A stretch of DNA of 64,000 bases from Torreya grandis. Lineage: Eukaryota > Streptophyta > Pinopsida > Cupressales > Taxaceae. Both the position numbers and the translations under genes were made by a program. Positions 11,431 through 24,780 of the stretch are shown here, one piece after another (position 1 is the stretch's first letter; every line of letters starts with the position of its first letter). The stretch spans positions 4,860,001 to 4,924,000 of the forward strand of contig JARHVA010000223.1 in the NCBI GenBank assembly GCA_037957365.1. Reading direction: 5' to 3'. Below the pieces are notes generated by a model. It did no database searches and was not told where the DNA came from. It was given only the letters and a program-made list of their open reading frames with translations.

Positions 11431-12486
11431 ATGACAAACTTTTTTGTGTTTCTGGGCCTATTGGCAAACAGTCTAGAATGACTTAGTTTAAGGTATGAGG
11501 TTGAGTTCTACATGAGATAGACCTATGTGGAATTAATAAAGGGTATATTATAGATAGGTTGATATCTTATAAGTAGTGGTGGAAGCTTAAGGTGGTCTAA
11601 GTAGTCCCACATGTAATGTGTGAATATGAAGGCCTAATTGTTTTAGGTCTCACCAAGACCTAATGGTGGTTTGGGGCTAATGAGGTAATGACCAACCTAT
11701 GAAGAGTGTGGTTATAAAATTTAATGTATGTATGGATATATGTTAAGTGTGATTCAAATATGTAAATTATTGTGTCTAATCAATATGAGTTAAAGGAAGA
11801 GTGTGGTATAAGTACAAGGTCTAATTGGACTAATTGTGCTAGTTGTGTGAGTATATGAGCAAAAGGTTTGTGAAAGATGTTAGAGACTTGTGGATGTCTT
11901 GAGAGGTAGATCAAAGTGTGTATTAAATGTATAAACTTTTGGTCATAATTATAATGTTGAATTTATAGGTTTGATGTATGAGAATAAGTGAAGGTGTGTA
12001 GATTAATCCAAAAGGTGGTTTTGAATGCCTTGCTTGTGTGTGAAGGTTTGAATGGGTGAAGATGATTAAAGGAGGTTATTTTATAGGGTTTCTCCATCAT
12101 ATTGAGAAGTAATTAGAGAATGTATTTTTTCATTTCATATATGTTGTTTTGGTATTCAACATCTTAGGCAAGTTGGTGCTTGTCATCTTTAGGGGTTGGT
12201 GGTCTTTATGATGTGGGTGCTTCACTAAAGTCTCATGTTTGTAATAATCTTATAGGACAAGTAGTCTATGTGTTTTTAGGTTTGAGATTGGGTTTTATCC
12301 TCCAAAAGGGTTTATCACATAAATCTTGTGTTATCTTTCTTATCTTTCATGTTCATTGCTATGAGTCAATTATTTGCTTCTTGATTGCTTATGGTGTATG
12401 GCTAAGGGTTTGAAGGATTTAGAATGAAGTTTTGAAATATATTAATTTAATGATTCACCCCCCTCTCAATGATTGTACCTCTAACA
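11431..12486 (+). other. Possible LTR 3' part ending in CACCCCCCTCTC..CTAACA
   Basis: Mostly non-coding. Near the end it carries 'gattcacccccctctcaatg' at about 12452-12471, then 'ttgtacctctaaca' ending at 12486. A C-run of this kind followed by a CA terminus is typical of the R-U5 end of some plant copia LTRs. No second copy, primer-binding site or flanking duplication is evident, so this is a weak call for a solo or truncated LTR. A 77-codon open stretch at 12180-12413 shows no protein features. Confidence 0.3.
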
Positions 12487-15400
12487 TCATTATGTTATGA
12501 TTTTCTCATTAACTCTCTTATAGATACATGCTTATTACATTATATGCATTTTAACACATTGTTAATGTAGGTTACTACCTTCTCGATTTTTACCATTTGT
12601 CCAACCTCTTTATTTTTCCATTTTTGGTCTAGTCTTATTTGTTTTTATCTTTTGGGTACCCTGTTTCTAAAATAAATAAGAAATATTCATGTATAGGTAA
12701 TTAATGATAGTGTAATTATAGTGCTTAATCAATCTAATTAGTTTTTTGGTGTAAGATTTCATTTTATAGATCGGTTTCAAAGATTTAGGTTATCGTATGT
12801 GTCCTTGATTTATTTTTGTTTAGAAAAGTTTTGGTAACTATTCAGATTATGAAGATATTTTCTTGAAACCATGCAAAAAAATCACATAATATATAGTGAA
12901 ATAAATATATAATTATGCCTTTTTATTTTCATGGTGGTCCCCAACAGAAAATTGAGGTATTAAAAATGAAAAAATAAAATGAAAAGATAAAGATAAAGTA
13001 AAAAAAATCAATTTGTATAAACTTAATTTATAGGTGATTCAATAAAAATATAATGGAGCTATGGATACCTAAATAGTATTAAATCAAGGAATTAAGTGGG
13101 ATAAAAGACATATTTGTTGTGGCTATGGATACATGGATGGTAGTAGAGCAATATTTAGATAATCACTCCAAGGTATTCACTAATTTGATGATTGAGGCTG
13201 TGGTATCAAGTCCTTAAAAGTTCCATGAAATGGTAATGAACTCATTTACATACACTAGGTCAATGATAATATTGGATTTCATCTCATATCCATTCTCCAA
13301 TTTGACTTTCTTAAATATGTTCATGTTTAATACACTATCTCAACCAACAATTCTAGGTTCTTAGATGAGTTTCTTTAGTTTCAAAAATTTTAGGTATATT
13401 TTCTAGTAGAGCCACCATTTGTTGTTTCTTTTAGAACCTACATAATAATTTCACTCCTCATTTTTATTTTGTTTCTAGTCTCACTTTCACTTTTGGCTTA
13501 GTTTGTCTCATCTCTCTCAAGTTTCTATTCTAGATCATCTTGATTTACACGTTGAATTGGGTCCCAAAATCTCTTCGTTACAATGACCAAGTATGTATGA
13601 GGAAGTTTCATATAAAACACTTGGTGAAAAAATTTAGTTTTGATGTCTTAGTCTGATTTTGAAAAATATTTCTCAGAGACCTAGTTAGGTTTGCTATAGG
13701 CTTCATTGGATTTTATTGGTCTTAGTTTTAATTAGGATTTTAAATCTTGATTAGGTATATGGGCTTCAAATTTATATGTCTATATGCTAATCAAAATTTA
13801 TCTTATAGATTGGTATTCATAGTTTATTTTATGTCATTTTAGATAGAATCAAAGTTTTAACTCTAATTAGGTTAAGTGGATTTTCTTTGTGCTTTAGTGT
13901 AGTGATAACCAGATTTAAATGTCTACTTAAGTCTTACAGGTTCTATTTAAATTTTCATGGATCTAAGTGTTTAGTGGTCAGGGATAAAATCACAACTAAG
14001 TTATTGGGGAGCCTAAATCATCCACTATAGTGTTAATTAGGATTTTTATCTTAATAGGTCAATAGGGGACTGAAGGTCCCTATATAGTTGTAGATAGGGG
14101 TCTAGACCCTGATTGGGTCTATGACCCCCTTTCATAGTGTAATATTTACAAAGTATGATTTATTCTCAATTTATAACTGTGAGCCCATACTTAATGAAAA
14201 ATAATGTTATGTAGACATTTGACCCTGATTAGAACCATGAGCATCTCTAATCAAATCTATAATGAAATGCATGCTTAGCAACTTGACTAAAATGACAAAG
14301 TCTGAAGAAAAATATGACAGTGTTAATTAAGGGTCCCAAACCTGATTAGGTATTAGACCCCTCAAAGTTTAGACATAATAATAATAGGGACATGATCCCA
14401 TGACTAGGTATTTAAACCTTTTCATATTTCCATCCTTTGTTAATTAGGCTTTACAAGCCTAATTATGACTAAAAGTCAAATTTAAAAAAAATGACATTCC
14501 CACTCATGCTAAAGGCTCAATTAGGTGTACTAGGATAGTTTTGGATAGAGGGTTGACTTTTTGAGTGTATTTTTAATTATGTATCTCTAGTTTTCATGCC
14601 ATATATGGCACTAGGAAGATAGATCTATCATAAACATCATGGTGCAATCAATTTTAAGAAAATTTGTATCAGTTAAAACTTATCCTCATTCTCATCTCAA
14701 GTTCTATTAAAAGGTGTTTTTAATGGATTATTAACTTATATTATTTTATTTTTTAGTTGTGGAAAGGAAAAAGGGATGAGATTGGAAAGTTAAAAGAGTT
14801 GGTAAATGCATCAATGCTTGCAACTACATTTTAGATGGAAAATGGCCTTCCCCTTGGAGTTTGGATTTATATATATGGCCACATTGAAGACCTATTGAGG
14901 ACTGGATCTTTTTTGATTTAAGGAGAGACATTAAACCAATTTTTTTTCATGTATATATTTTGATTTATAGAGTAATTTATTTCCCTTTTATTCCTGGCTC
15001 TACTATTATGCTACCAAAATTGTAACCAAATGATCAATGTAAACACAAACTTGTGTTTCATGCATATTTTTATTTAATGAAATGTTGTGAAGGTTTTAAT
15101 CATGATCTGTACATTGAATGGTGGTTGTGGTATCTCTTATCATAGATATGCTATTATTAGATACATGCATCATTTCCATCCATATTTATGCTACAATGGC
15201 CTAGTAGGAGATCGATTTCATGAGTTTATTTAATCAAATGGATCAAATTTGGATTCATTTCAACAAGGTTTTTCTCTCTTTTTTCCCTTTTCTTTTGCCT
15301 TGTCTATTAGTTTTTCAGCTAGGTTTTAGAGTAAAATTTGAATACAATATACTTTCCTCATTTAATAATTACTACAAATTATTGTTCCTTGTAGTTTACA

Positions 15401-16221
15401 AACTATTAAATGTTTACATAAACATAATGGAATGAATGTTATAAATCAATTATATTTACTTCATTAAAATATATAACATTGATATCTATTTAAACCTTTT
15501 TTATATTTTGGATGAGGGTTAAAGGGTGAAATAGCCTATACACAAGGATGAATAAAACTATTCTAAATTAATCCAATTAATTAAAAACTCAAATAAATAA
15601 ATATTCTACATAAAATGTTGAGTTATGATAAATATAATAAGTACATTCAAATCAATAATTTGATTGCATAACCACTAGGAAGAGATGATACTAAGTTTAT
15701 CTATAAATGCGTAGGAATATATGATATATGTAGAGGTGGAAATATGTGGGAACAAAATTAGGATCTAGTCATCATATTTTAGAAATATTATTTCTGGTGG
15801 TCTAGACACTTACGTCAGACTTGGGATATTTGCATCAACAAAAGTGTCATAATATCAATAAAATTATCTAGTACAAAATGCTCACTATATTGTGGAGTGC
15901 CACCTAGATATTTATAGGTTTTATGTCACCTTTCTACTGATATATTTTAATCACACACATATGGTGTATATTAATGTATGTGTATCAAACCCTATCTCTT
16001 CACCTTAGGCCATTGTACCTTTTCAAAAATGAGTTTGTGGGCACATGGTTTTGAAATGACCCCAATGACCCCTTTATTAATGGGTACTAGCTATATAACC
16101 AATACTCTAAAGTGGGCCTCAGACATATGTATTTATACCTTAGATGTTAGCTTATGTGTGCACATGGGTGAAATATAGTATATGCAAGGGCATGCAATGA
16201 TATAGCTTGTCACTTGATTGA
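12487..16221. other. AT-rich non-coding stretch, no gene seen
   Basis: About 3.7 kb without recognisable coding. From 13680 to 14470 phrases of the type 'aattaggt..' and 'cctgattaggt' recur irregularly (near 13745, 13865, 14035, 14110, 14225 and 14340), suggesting a very worn repeat. From 14750 to 15500 it is AT-rich with 'atatggcc' and pyrimidine tracts. Short open frames here (15220-15435 and 15978-16178) have no domain-like composition. This is the pre-insertion DNA to the left of the nest. Confidence 0.4.
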
Positions 16222-16607
16222 TGCCAATTGAAAGATCTTGAACATAGTTTAGATCAAGAGAGAATACATGTAGATAATAATAATCACACCCTATATGATA
16301 TTCTATTACATTAATTAGATAACAATAGGTAGACATATAATTATATAGGAGTTTACTCTCCTAGATAATAGGAGAGCTACAAATTATCCTAAAAAAAATC
16401 AAATTATCCTACAAAAAATTATCTTAATTACGTGAGTGGTTTCAACCATGACTATTCACGTAATAAAAATACACACCAAATATAAGAAAAGCTATTTACA
16501 TGGGTTGTTATTACTAATAACTCACCCACACATAATTAAATTTAACACTATGTAAGTATTCTCAACCCACATAGTATAAACACTAAACACTATATTCCTA
16601 AAATTCA
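16222..16607 (-). repeat. E1 3' LTR
   Basis: This matches 46011-46179 plus 53097-53306 in order: 'agagagaataca', 'ataataataatcaca', 'aggagtttactctcct', 'ttatgggttgttattacta..actcacccacacataatta', 'actatgtaagtattctcaaccca', 'cactaaacactatattccta'. A small inverted repeat TAGGAG..CTCCTA lies inside. It begins TGCC and ends near AATTCAC. Confidence 0.65.
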
Positions 16608-16616
16608 CCTCCTTAG
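16608..16616 (-). other. E1 polypurine tract candidate
   Basis: Plus-strand 'cctccttag' reads ctaaggagg on the minus strand, directly next to the LTR start. Such a purine run is expected just inside the 3' LTR, as the plus-strand primer. Confidence 0.45.
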
Positions 16617-18020
16617 TGTGAACATTATTAGTTTCTAACATACACCCCCTAATGTAAACATGGGAAGAAAATCACGTTCTCAAAAAAATGAATCAACTCA
16701 TGAAAGAGTTGTTTAGGCCAGGTACAACTCCATACATTATCTATTTTACCTCATAAAAGCATAGTTACGAGCTAAATTATTCAATAATAGTCCCTTCATT
16801 TTGGGTTCTTATGGAACATTTGATTTCTCCTTGGGCACTTGAATTTTGAATTTCTAATATTCACAAGCTCAGAACTAGTTGGACATCATCTACACTGAGC
16901 TTATTTTGAAATCTTCTCCTGCTCCCCAAAAGTGATTTTTATGAAAAAATAAATATTTCCCAAATTTATTCAAAGGAGTTTATTTATAAAATAAATAATA
17001 CATTGGAAAATGAAACATATTGTAACATAAAGAAAAACACACTACCAAAAACATGTCACAACAACATCGTGCAAACTTGTCACTTGTGATTGATGAGAGG
17101 ACATTGAATGTCCTCTAAAATTTATTTCCTCCATCCTAAAGATATGTTATGTATTCATAACTATATTATTTATTTTAAATTTCCTTATATATTCTCTTAT
17201 AGTTAATCATTGACATTTGCGAGGTCGAGCTTCCTCAGGTTCATCATCTACCTCATATCCTGCTTCTAAATTTCCATTAGTTTTTTCTTGACACTTTACA
17301 TTAAATATAATGTTATTGAATCAAATGGATTTAATACTCTTTTTTAGGGAAAAATAAAACTTATAACGATGGGAAGACATAACCAAAGGGTATTGAGCTC
17401 CACTGATCATGCACCCATTTACAAATAATTTATTTTTGACACACTTTATTGATATTGGCAATGACATACAAATTTTGACAATATCTCAATGAACCTTAAT
17501 GGATTACTATTGAATTAAAAAACTAATAATCCCTTATTTTTATGGGAAATGGATCCTTGGAAAAATAATTTTTACTATAAAAACACTTACAAGGTTTAAT
17601 TTGGACTTTTAAAACATAAAATAATGATATTACCTTATGAAATGGCATATAGGATAACTTTGAAGTTTTAACTAGAAGATTATTAAAAATACATCATGAT
17701 ATGAAACTTCAGTAATATACTGAACAACAAAAAAAAATCCATGCTAAGTATTAAATGATGTAAGCTAATCAACTTTTTTGGTAAGAAATAAAATTACACA
17801 ATTCTTAAAAACTATCATGGCTCTAAACTTGAGATTATTGTTTCAAAAAGACTATATAATATCTCACATCCTCATCAATCTTGGGATTTGACTTATATTG
17901 AATAGCCAACACTACCATAAAACTTGGAAACACACCCCACATTAGTATTGATTTGAGTGGAAATGGTTGAGCTTAAATTTAGACCAAAATGATTATTAAA
18001 TTGATATCATTTAAAAATAT
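16608..18020 (-). other. E1 internal region, left part
   Basis: AT-rich remains of the internal region of E1. On the minus strand a protein-like stretch lies at about 17216-17330, ending EPEEARPRKCQ before a TGA; I cannot assign it to a family. I see no integrase, RT or RNase H of copia type. The rest shows nothing recognisable. Confidence 0.4.
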
Positions 18021-19264
18021 TGTTGGGCCCCTAATTTGACTAAGTATGGATATACACTAACTTGAAAAACTAATCAGCATGAGGCAATCACTTGGCATGA
18101 TTTTATATTTTCACATCTTTTTCACCAACTGGAGGAATCAATGCACATCTTGCACCAACTGGTGGGTGATTAATTGGCACCTAAGTTTTTAGGGCATCTT
18201 CAAGAGTGGCTACATATGGTGATAATAGTAAAAAGGATGCAAGGTGATGGAGTCGATATAATGATAGATAAAGGCTCCAGATCAACACTTGGCGTGCACT
18301 CTCCATCTTGGCAAGGAGATTCTCCTATGTGCTATAAAACCAAGCTCAAGCTAGTGAGCAAGAGGATGTGAATTTAAGTAACAAATCTCTATATAATTAG
18401 TTTTGGAGAAACAAAATTACACCATTTATATTAAGAATAGGATGGATGTCACTCAAGCTTCAAATTGTAGTACCCAAGCTCACCTGTGAGCCTCTAGGTT
18501 GTTAAGTAGTTTAGCTAAGCATGACTCTATTTTTAAGAATTATGTACTTTCTTCAATAAATAAGATTTTATGAATGATAAGGAATGGTTATGGTATACAT
18601 GATGTTATATGGTTTATGCATCTTTACATTATTTTTTAAATTATGAATATAATGTTGTGCATTCACTCTAGTTATGTTGGGAATGTTGTTTGTAAGCTTT
18701 TAGTTTATGTCATTAGTGGCATCTCTATGCAAAATATGACATCAACATTCTCTATAAAATATCCCAAGTAAATAGATCCTATGAACATGTGTTCCTACCT
18801 TTAATAGATGTATGAGCTGAGAATGAGCTCTCAAGTTAAAGCATCCCCTTGACCCATCTAACACCTATATGTTACTAGACTTAACTTGATAAAGGCATGC
18901 ACCCTTATGAATAGAACTAAGTCCTAAAATAGGTTTTCTATAGACCATCAAACTTATCCTAGAAATAACTTGTACCATTGAATCCACTAAAAGCCTTCTC
19001 TCAAATGACCTAGTCTTATATGTGATTCATTGTGCTATGGCACAACTAGCCTAATATGGGTCCCAGTTCTTTCTCTACTATACTTTAGGTGGGCACATAA
19101 GGTTTGTACCTTATGTGAATTAATGCAAATATATAGGAGTGATAAATTATGATCACTATAGGAACATACTATGGTTGCACCTAGTTATAATGAGTCTAGA
19201 ATTGACTTGGATAAATAGATAAGTAATTGATTCCATAGTTGATGAATTGACCCCTTTTTTTACA
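18021..19264 (+). repeat. E2 5' LTR
   Basis: Begins TGTTGGGCCCC and ends TTTTACA. It matches 44381-45635 throughout. Shared anchors are 'ctaagtatgga', 'gggcatcttcaagagtggc', 'agcaagaggatg', 'ttatattaagaataggatgg', 'gggttgttaagtagtttagc' (variant 'taggttgttaagtag' here) and 'gatgaattgacccc'. The TG..CA ends are those expected of an LTR. Confidence 0.85.
18333..18339 (+). promoter_or_regulatory. E2 LTR TATA box candidate
   Basis: 'gtgctataaaaccaag' contains TATAAAA about 310 bases into the LTR. The 3' LTR keeps the same box as 'gtgttataaaatcaag' near 44687. This would be the retroelement promoter. Confidence 0.5.
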
Positions 19265-22230
19265 ACATTTTAGTTCCATTACTAGGACCGTGTTGAATTT
19301 TATTGTTACAATGGTACAATAGAATAATGCTTTGACTCTCCCTTGAGAATATTGAGCATTGGATACAATAGTTAGAAGATAGCTTTGCACTAAAGCATTG
19401 ATCTTGTAAAGGACAAAATTTGAAGAAGTGGGTTCAAAACAACTTCTATGATGTTTTATATGAGGTCTTATTTTGTGAACTACCTGAGCATGTGTACTGA
19501 TGGTTGGATACCTATGTGAATCATAAAATATGAAGTTATGAATAACACCTTGAGTGGATAAAAGAGCACTTAGAGAGACTTGAGACTTTAGATGCCACTT
19601 GGATGAGAGTAGTAAACAAATGGTGGAAAGGAAAGTTGAAGTGTTACATGCTTGAGTTTATTATTTCTAGATACTCCTACCCTAAAGAAGTAGAGTATCA
19701 GCTTTTTATGAACCTAGAGGCACATTTATGAAAGATTTCAGCATAGAACTTAAGAAATTAATGGTGGATTAATGATTTGAAACTATGATAATGGAAGGCT
19801 AAATTCCTTTTGTGTATGAGAAGTGAAATAGGGAAGAAGGGGATGTGTAGGTGAATCAAAATGGAAGGGGATAATAAAATTGACACTCAAGAGCTCAAGA
19901 AATATAATTATAACAAGGGAAGGTATAGGATGATAAAAGATCTAGAACCTGAAAGTGTTGAGATAACTCACAGTGAGTGAGAAGGGCATGGGGAAGGAAC
20001 TCTTGAATTGTAGTAGTGTTAAGAGGAGAGAAACAATGAAGCCATAAAGTGAGCTCAATAGTTGATGGGTGTAGAATGTACTAGGTTCTTATAGAATTTC
20101 ATAACTAAAGATGCATATGATGCACCTACCCCATTTGAACTTGTAACATAAGATCATGTGTTTGATCACCCATGAGAAGAAAAAAGAGTGATAACTAAAC
20201 CTATTATCAACATAGAATTTTACCATTTTGCAGACTCAGAGTATAATTTTGTGATTGAACAAGTTATTCCTTTTGAGGAATTGAATGAGGAGACCTCTAA
20301 ACCTTTGGGTATTAGCTTGAAAATAAATAACATGAGTGTAAGCATTCTAGTTTAGTCAATGTTAGCTACATAGACTGGGAAATAACCTACAAGAAGTGGC
20401 TCAGTACCATAAGTGAGTAGTATAGTGCCTTCAACATCAATGGTGCCTACAATAATAATGGGGCCAATGCCTAACCTAGTGGCTAGAGGCATTAGAGGAA
20501 CACAACCTAGATATATGCAAGGAGTATAAGGACCTTAAATTCTATATATACCACTTTGTAAAATTTACTATGAGATATCCATGCACTTACTAGTGTATCA
20601 TGATGTGAAGAATATTGTAGAGCATATGCTAAAGTGTGAGCTATAATGGCATGTTCAAGGAATCACCCAATTAGAGCATAAGGTAACCTAGTTCATGATA
20701 ACTCTACTTGATTGCACCCATACCATGGTGTATGAAATTTGACCCTAACCAGGCTATGGTTGACTATGACACCTTAAAGGAAGCATTCTTGAAGGAATTC
20801 AACATACTAAATTTTGAACAATAGAACATAACCATGCTCATGGGGATTAACCAAGGACTCTCAAAGAGTGTGTACCTAAATGATACAAGGTTAAAGACTC
20901 TCCTTTATAAGATTCATTATGATATTCACCCCTCCCAACATTCATAATGGTTCATTAGAGTATTAATAGTACTATTTAGAAGAGTGTTTTTCATGAAGAC
21001 ATTCACTGACCCTCACAAAGCACTTAAAACCACACTCAGAGCTAAGGTAGTTGAAAGCATTGATACTAGGATCATGCATTCATGGAGGTGTAAATTACAT
21101 TAATGGCCATCCAACTCCAAAATATTATAGCTAATTCATCATAAGATGCTTGAAGTGGGTTATGGTGTACCAACTACGAAACAAAATGCCATAACATGAA
21201 TAACTACCCTCGAAATAATGTGTACGCATTGCTTCTAAGTTGTGAGGTCTATCATGTGGTGCATGATGTTCATAGATGTCATTTATTAAAATGCACTAGT
21301 TAGGTTAATAACCATCTATTATCGATTTTATGATGCCTACACTCATACCATAATTGATTGTTGATTAATTGATGAGATACATGAGAACATGGAAAGAGGT
21401 GCAAAGTAGGCCACTGTAGCAATCAAAGGGTAAGAAACCATAGAAAATGAGGGTTATGTCTAAAAGAATGCAAGATATGGGGTGAAAAGAGGTGATAAAG
21501 GGTGAGGTGGAGGATTCAGTGGAGGAATATTCCCATTGTGCTCATGTTACAAGTGCAACTTGATAGAGCATTATCAATGTGACTTCCCTACACATCCAAT
21601 GTGTGGGTATTGTTGAGGAACATATAAGGTCTAGGAATGCCCTGACTTGTAAAAGAAATTATCCCAAGGTAGGCCTAGTGTACACAAGGGTGCATGAATT
21701 ATTAGGTATGATTTGAAATTAGAGAAGTGGGATTTAAAGGTATAACCAAACCACATAAAGACAATCAAGGTACATGTAACTACTCATAGTGGATTCCCAG
21801 TTAATCTACCAATTGTACCAATGCCTGAGTTGTGCCTAGAATATAGGGAATAAAGTCTCCCTAATTTTTTCACATGGCCTAAACACAAAATGTCACCTTA
21901 CCTAGACCTTACACACTAGAAACATGTATTATAATAGGTGATGAGTGTGATCCAAAACCTACAAGGAGAGCTTCAACTAGTGTGAGACCTAGAGGTGTAG
22001 GTTTTTGCCTCCCATAAGAAGCAAAAAAACTAGGAGGTTGAGATACAAGAGCTAATGGAGATCTTTTTGCTCCTATAAATGGAGGGAATATTACCCTTGT
22101 TTAAGAATTTACTCTTAAAGCATATAGGGCAAAAGCTAATTAAATTCACTATGCCAGACATAGAGAGGTTGTGAGGAGTAAGGCATACATAAAATGTGGA
22201 GTATGATCAAGAAATCCTTGTGAATGCCAC
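19265..22230 (+). pseudogene. E2 gag region, decayed
   Basis: Structural polyprotein region with many stops and frameshifts. The first 1.3 kb is coding-like but unassigned (WWKGKLKCYMLEF near 19640). A capsid-type segment is readable near 20760-20960 (DYDTLKEAFLKEFNIL, then GLSKSV), matching the usual gag pattern of Trp/Asp, a Phe-rich block and SV. Two Cys-rich knuckles follow at 21545-21660: CYKCNLIEHYQC, then CGYC. These are the nucleocapsid knuckles normally found at the gag C-terminus. The gag start cannot be fixed. No primer-binding site is recognised after the LTR. Confidence 0.6.
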
Positions 22231-22505
22231 CATTGATAGATGGCATATATAGGACCCTTATGGATATAGGATCTAAGGTCAATATCTTGACCAAGAACAC
22301 CTAAGAGAAGATGGGTAGTCTAGCCTTGAGGCCTTCCCCTCATGTAATTTTCATGGCCAACAAAACCAGGATACAACCAATTAGAATTTTGAAGAGTACT
22401 GTTATATATATCATAGGCACTAAGTTTTTCACTAACTTTGAGGTGATTGAGTTAGTAGAAAAAAAATTTATCCAACACTCCTATAAAGGCCATGGTGCTA
22501 CATAA
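22231..22505 (+). pseudogene. E2 aspartic protease, decayed
   Basis: Retroviral-type aspartic protease that would process Gag-Pol. In one frame, the active-site strand reads MDIGSKVNIL at 22260-22289. A stop at 22302-22304 follows, then EKMGSLALRPS, MANKTRIQPIRIL, and FFTNFEVIEL. The Asp and the Gly-Ser of the active site are retained. The frame is the same as that of the RT, 1.8 kb downstream. Confidence 0.65.
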
Positions 22506-22635
22506 ATAATATAGATATATGTTTTAAGAGGTGATATACAACCTTTGAAAATGGAAAGGATAGGGTAAGGATCCCCCTCTCAAGTGACAAAAGACCCCCA
22601 TATATAGAGAGTGTTGATAGTGAGGATGAGATAAA

Positions 22636-22636
<1 letters not shown>

Positions 22637-22702
<66 letters not shown>
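22637..22702. repeat. (CA)33 microsatellite
   Basis: An uninterrupted run of 33 CA units. It lies inside the pol frame between protease and RT. Its purity against such decayed surroundings shows that it expanded recently. The Cys-Val open frames on the minus strand here are translation artefacts of the repeat. Confidence 0.97.
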
Positions 22703-22704
<2 letters not shown>

Positions 22705-23820
22705 ATTAAGGAGTGATTTTTGGGGAAGGTGGACAATCAAATTCAAACACCAACAATGTTTATTGTGATTGATGAGTAGAAGAAGCTTGTGAAACCACTA
22801 GTCAAAGGTGACACTTAGTGCACATGAAGGCACCAAAACCTATGAGGAATAACTGGGTCTAGATTGATTTAACCTTAAAAAGGTGGGTCCCTTATGCCAA
22901 GAAAAGGGGAAAGAGAGTGTTTCACCTAAGTAGAGGTAAAACTGTGGTACTCCCAACATTTTAAGGGATAAATCCTATGGAAGAGTATGTCCTAAACCTT
23001 AAACCATGCATCCCAAAGGAGGTAGATAGAATGGGTGCACTAGTATATACTTTGAAGAGCATTGCTGATCATTGGTGGGCATTACAAAGGCCTAGATTAC
23101 TAACTTGAAAAAATGTAAAAGTAACCATCTATACTAAATTTAGGAAAAGCAATGAGGACCTAGACATCTATGCATACTCTAAAAAATTAGAACCTATGGT
23201 GCATGTGCACTTGTGGAAAGAAACATTGATTGAATGTGATGAAAATGCCCTAAGGAACCTATGGGTACATGCATTCTATAAAACCTTGAATAAGTGGGTA
23301 TGAACATGGTACATTATAAATGAGATGTGCCATGAGATAATAAATTGGGATATACTTAATAAGTGGTTTTTGCACACCTTTTCCTTTTCTTCATAGAAAC
23401 TAGAATTAATCAAGCCACTATAATTAGTTCATAAGGCAGTGTTTGAGCACATTGTAATCTTAGAGATGCACCTAAAATATATGTTCATAGAAAAAGGGTT
23501 AGTGTTCCCAAATTTATTTAAGGAATAATTGTTCAATAGTGACTCAAGTAAAGAGGATGATGAAACATGGAAGACGCACAACTTGATGACCTTGAAAAGC
23601 ATACATAAGCTAGTCCACCAAGTGGAGGATAACACCCTTGATGAAGAATACCCTACTCATCTTTGCATATAAATAATTGGGGGAAATAGGAAATTTGAGG
23701 ACTCACATTAGGAAAGGAGTTAACCTTACCTCATGCCACTCAAAACTACTAAGGTAGAAATTAGTTCAGAAGGGGAACCAAATATGGATACTCTAGGCGC
23801 ATATTGGTTTGACACAAAGT
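22703..23820 (+). pseudogene. E2 pol segment between protease and RT, with gag-like patterns
   Basis: This long protein-like segment is in the same frame as protease and RT. Readable blocks are MGALVYTLKSIADHWWALQR (23031-23090), VTIYTKFRKSNEDLDIYAYS, ALRNLWVHAFYKTLNKWV and INWDILNKWFLHTFSF. The A..WW..L....W and NWD.L..WF...FSF patterns resemble the capsid (Retrotrans_gag) fold. A linker here is usually much shorter. Whether this is a family-specific linker or a duplicated gag-like domain is open. Confidence 0.45.
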
Positions 23821-24780
23821 TGACACAAATTATGGATCTCCTGAAGGAGTTCTAAGACTTGTTCCCTCAGACTTATTGAGATATGAAGGGTACCCATCCA
23901 TCCCTTAAGAATATAATCATAAATTTTATGGATGGTGCAAGACCTATCAAGAAGTGACCTTATAGAATGAACCCCAATCTTCACACCAAGGTCAAAATGG
24001 ATGTTGATAGTATGCTAGCTACATGCATCATCTACCCTATGTAAGAATATGAATGAGTATGCCCAATGGTCATTAGCATCAAGAAAGATGGGTATATATA
24101 AATTTTCATTAATTATAGACTATTAAATTCCACCTACATTACTGATCCTTTCCTAACACTATTCATCGATGAAGTCTTGGATGGCATTGTAGGCTACAAA
24201 ATATACACTTTTACTAATGGGTTCTTATGATACCATCAAGTATAGATTAAAGATGTGGATAAGAATAAAATAAATTTTGAAATAGAATGGGGTTTTTTCA
24301 CATATAATGTGATGCCCTTTGAACTCAATAATGCACTAGCCTTGTTCTCAAGAGTGATGATCATTGCATTTAAGGATTTCATTCACAAGTTCTTCCAAGT
24401 TTATTGAGATGATTAGATTGTGTATGGGATTGTAAGGGACCATTATGACAACTTACACCTCATATTTTAAAGGTGCATATAGTTATATATACCCTTAAAA
24501 CTTAATTAGTGCATATTTTTGACACCCTCCTCAAGCACATCATCTTCAAAGATGGTCTATTCATTGATCCCATAAAGATTGCCATTATTCTATATCTCTA
24601 GACTCCTTCCATGTAGAAAGATGTTCACACATTTCTTGGCTATTGTGGCTACTATATAAAGTTCATAAGGAGCTATGAAAATATTAAAGCATATCTAGAG
24701 GAGATACTTGTGAAAGGATGACCCATTCTATTGGGACACAACACAAGAATATGCCTTTGAAACTTTGAAACTCAAATTGA
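23821..24780 (+). pseudogene. E2 reverse transcriptase, decayed
   Basis: RNA-dependent DNA polymerase of the Ty3/gypsy type. Blocks in order: PYRMNPNLHTKVKMDVDSML near 23956-24015; SIKKDGYI, a stop, IFINYRLLNS (24076-24130), where the usual Asp of VDYR is Asn; YTFTNGF (Asp to Asn) near 24206; FEIEWGFFTYNVMPFELNNA near 24280; the catalytic Y-x-D-D box at 24402-24413 with a TGA in its second codon; the 'connection' block FLGYCGYYIKFIRSYE near 24635. At least two frameshifts occur after the DD box. Many stops and lost catalytic residues make it inactive. Confidence 0.8.

Noticed and set aside
12180..12413. 77-codon plus-strand ORF as a small gene
   Set aside because: No domain, ordinary AT-rich composition, and it sits in an LTR-like region.
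22498..22746. Cys-Val repeat proteins on the minus strand
   Set aside because: They are translations of the (CA)33 microsatellite.
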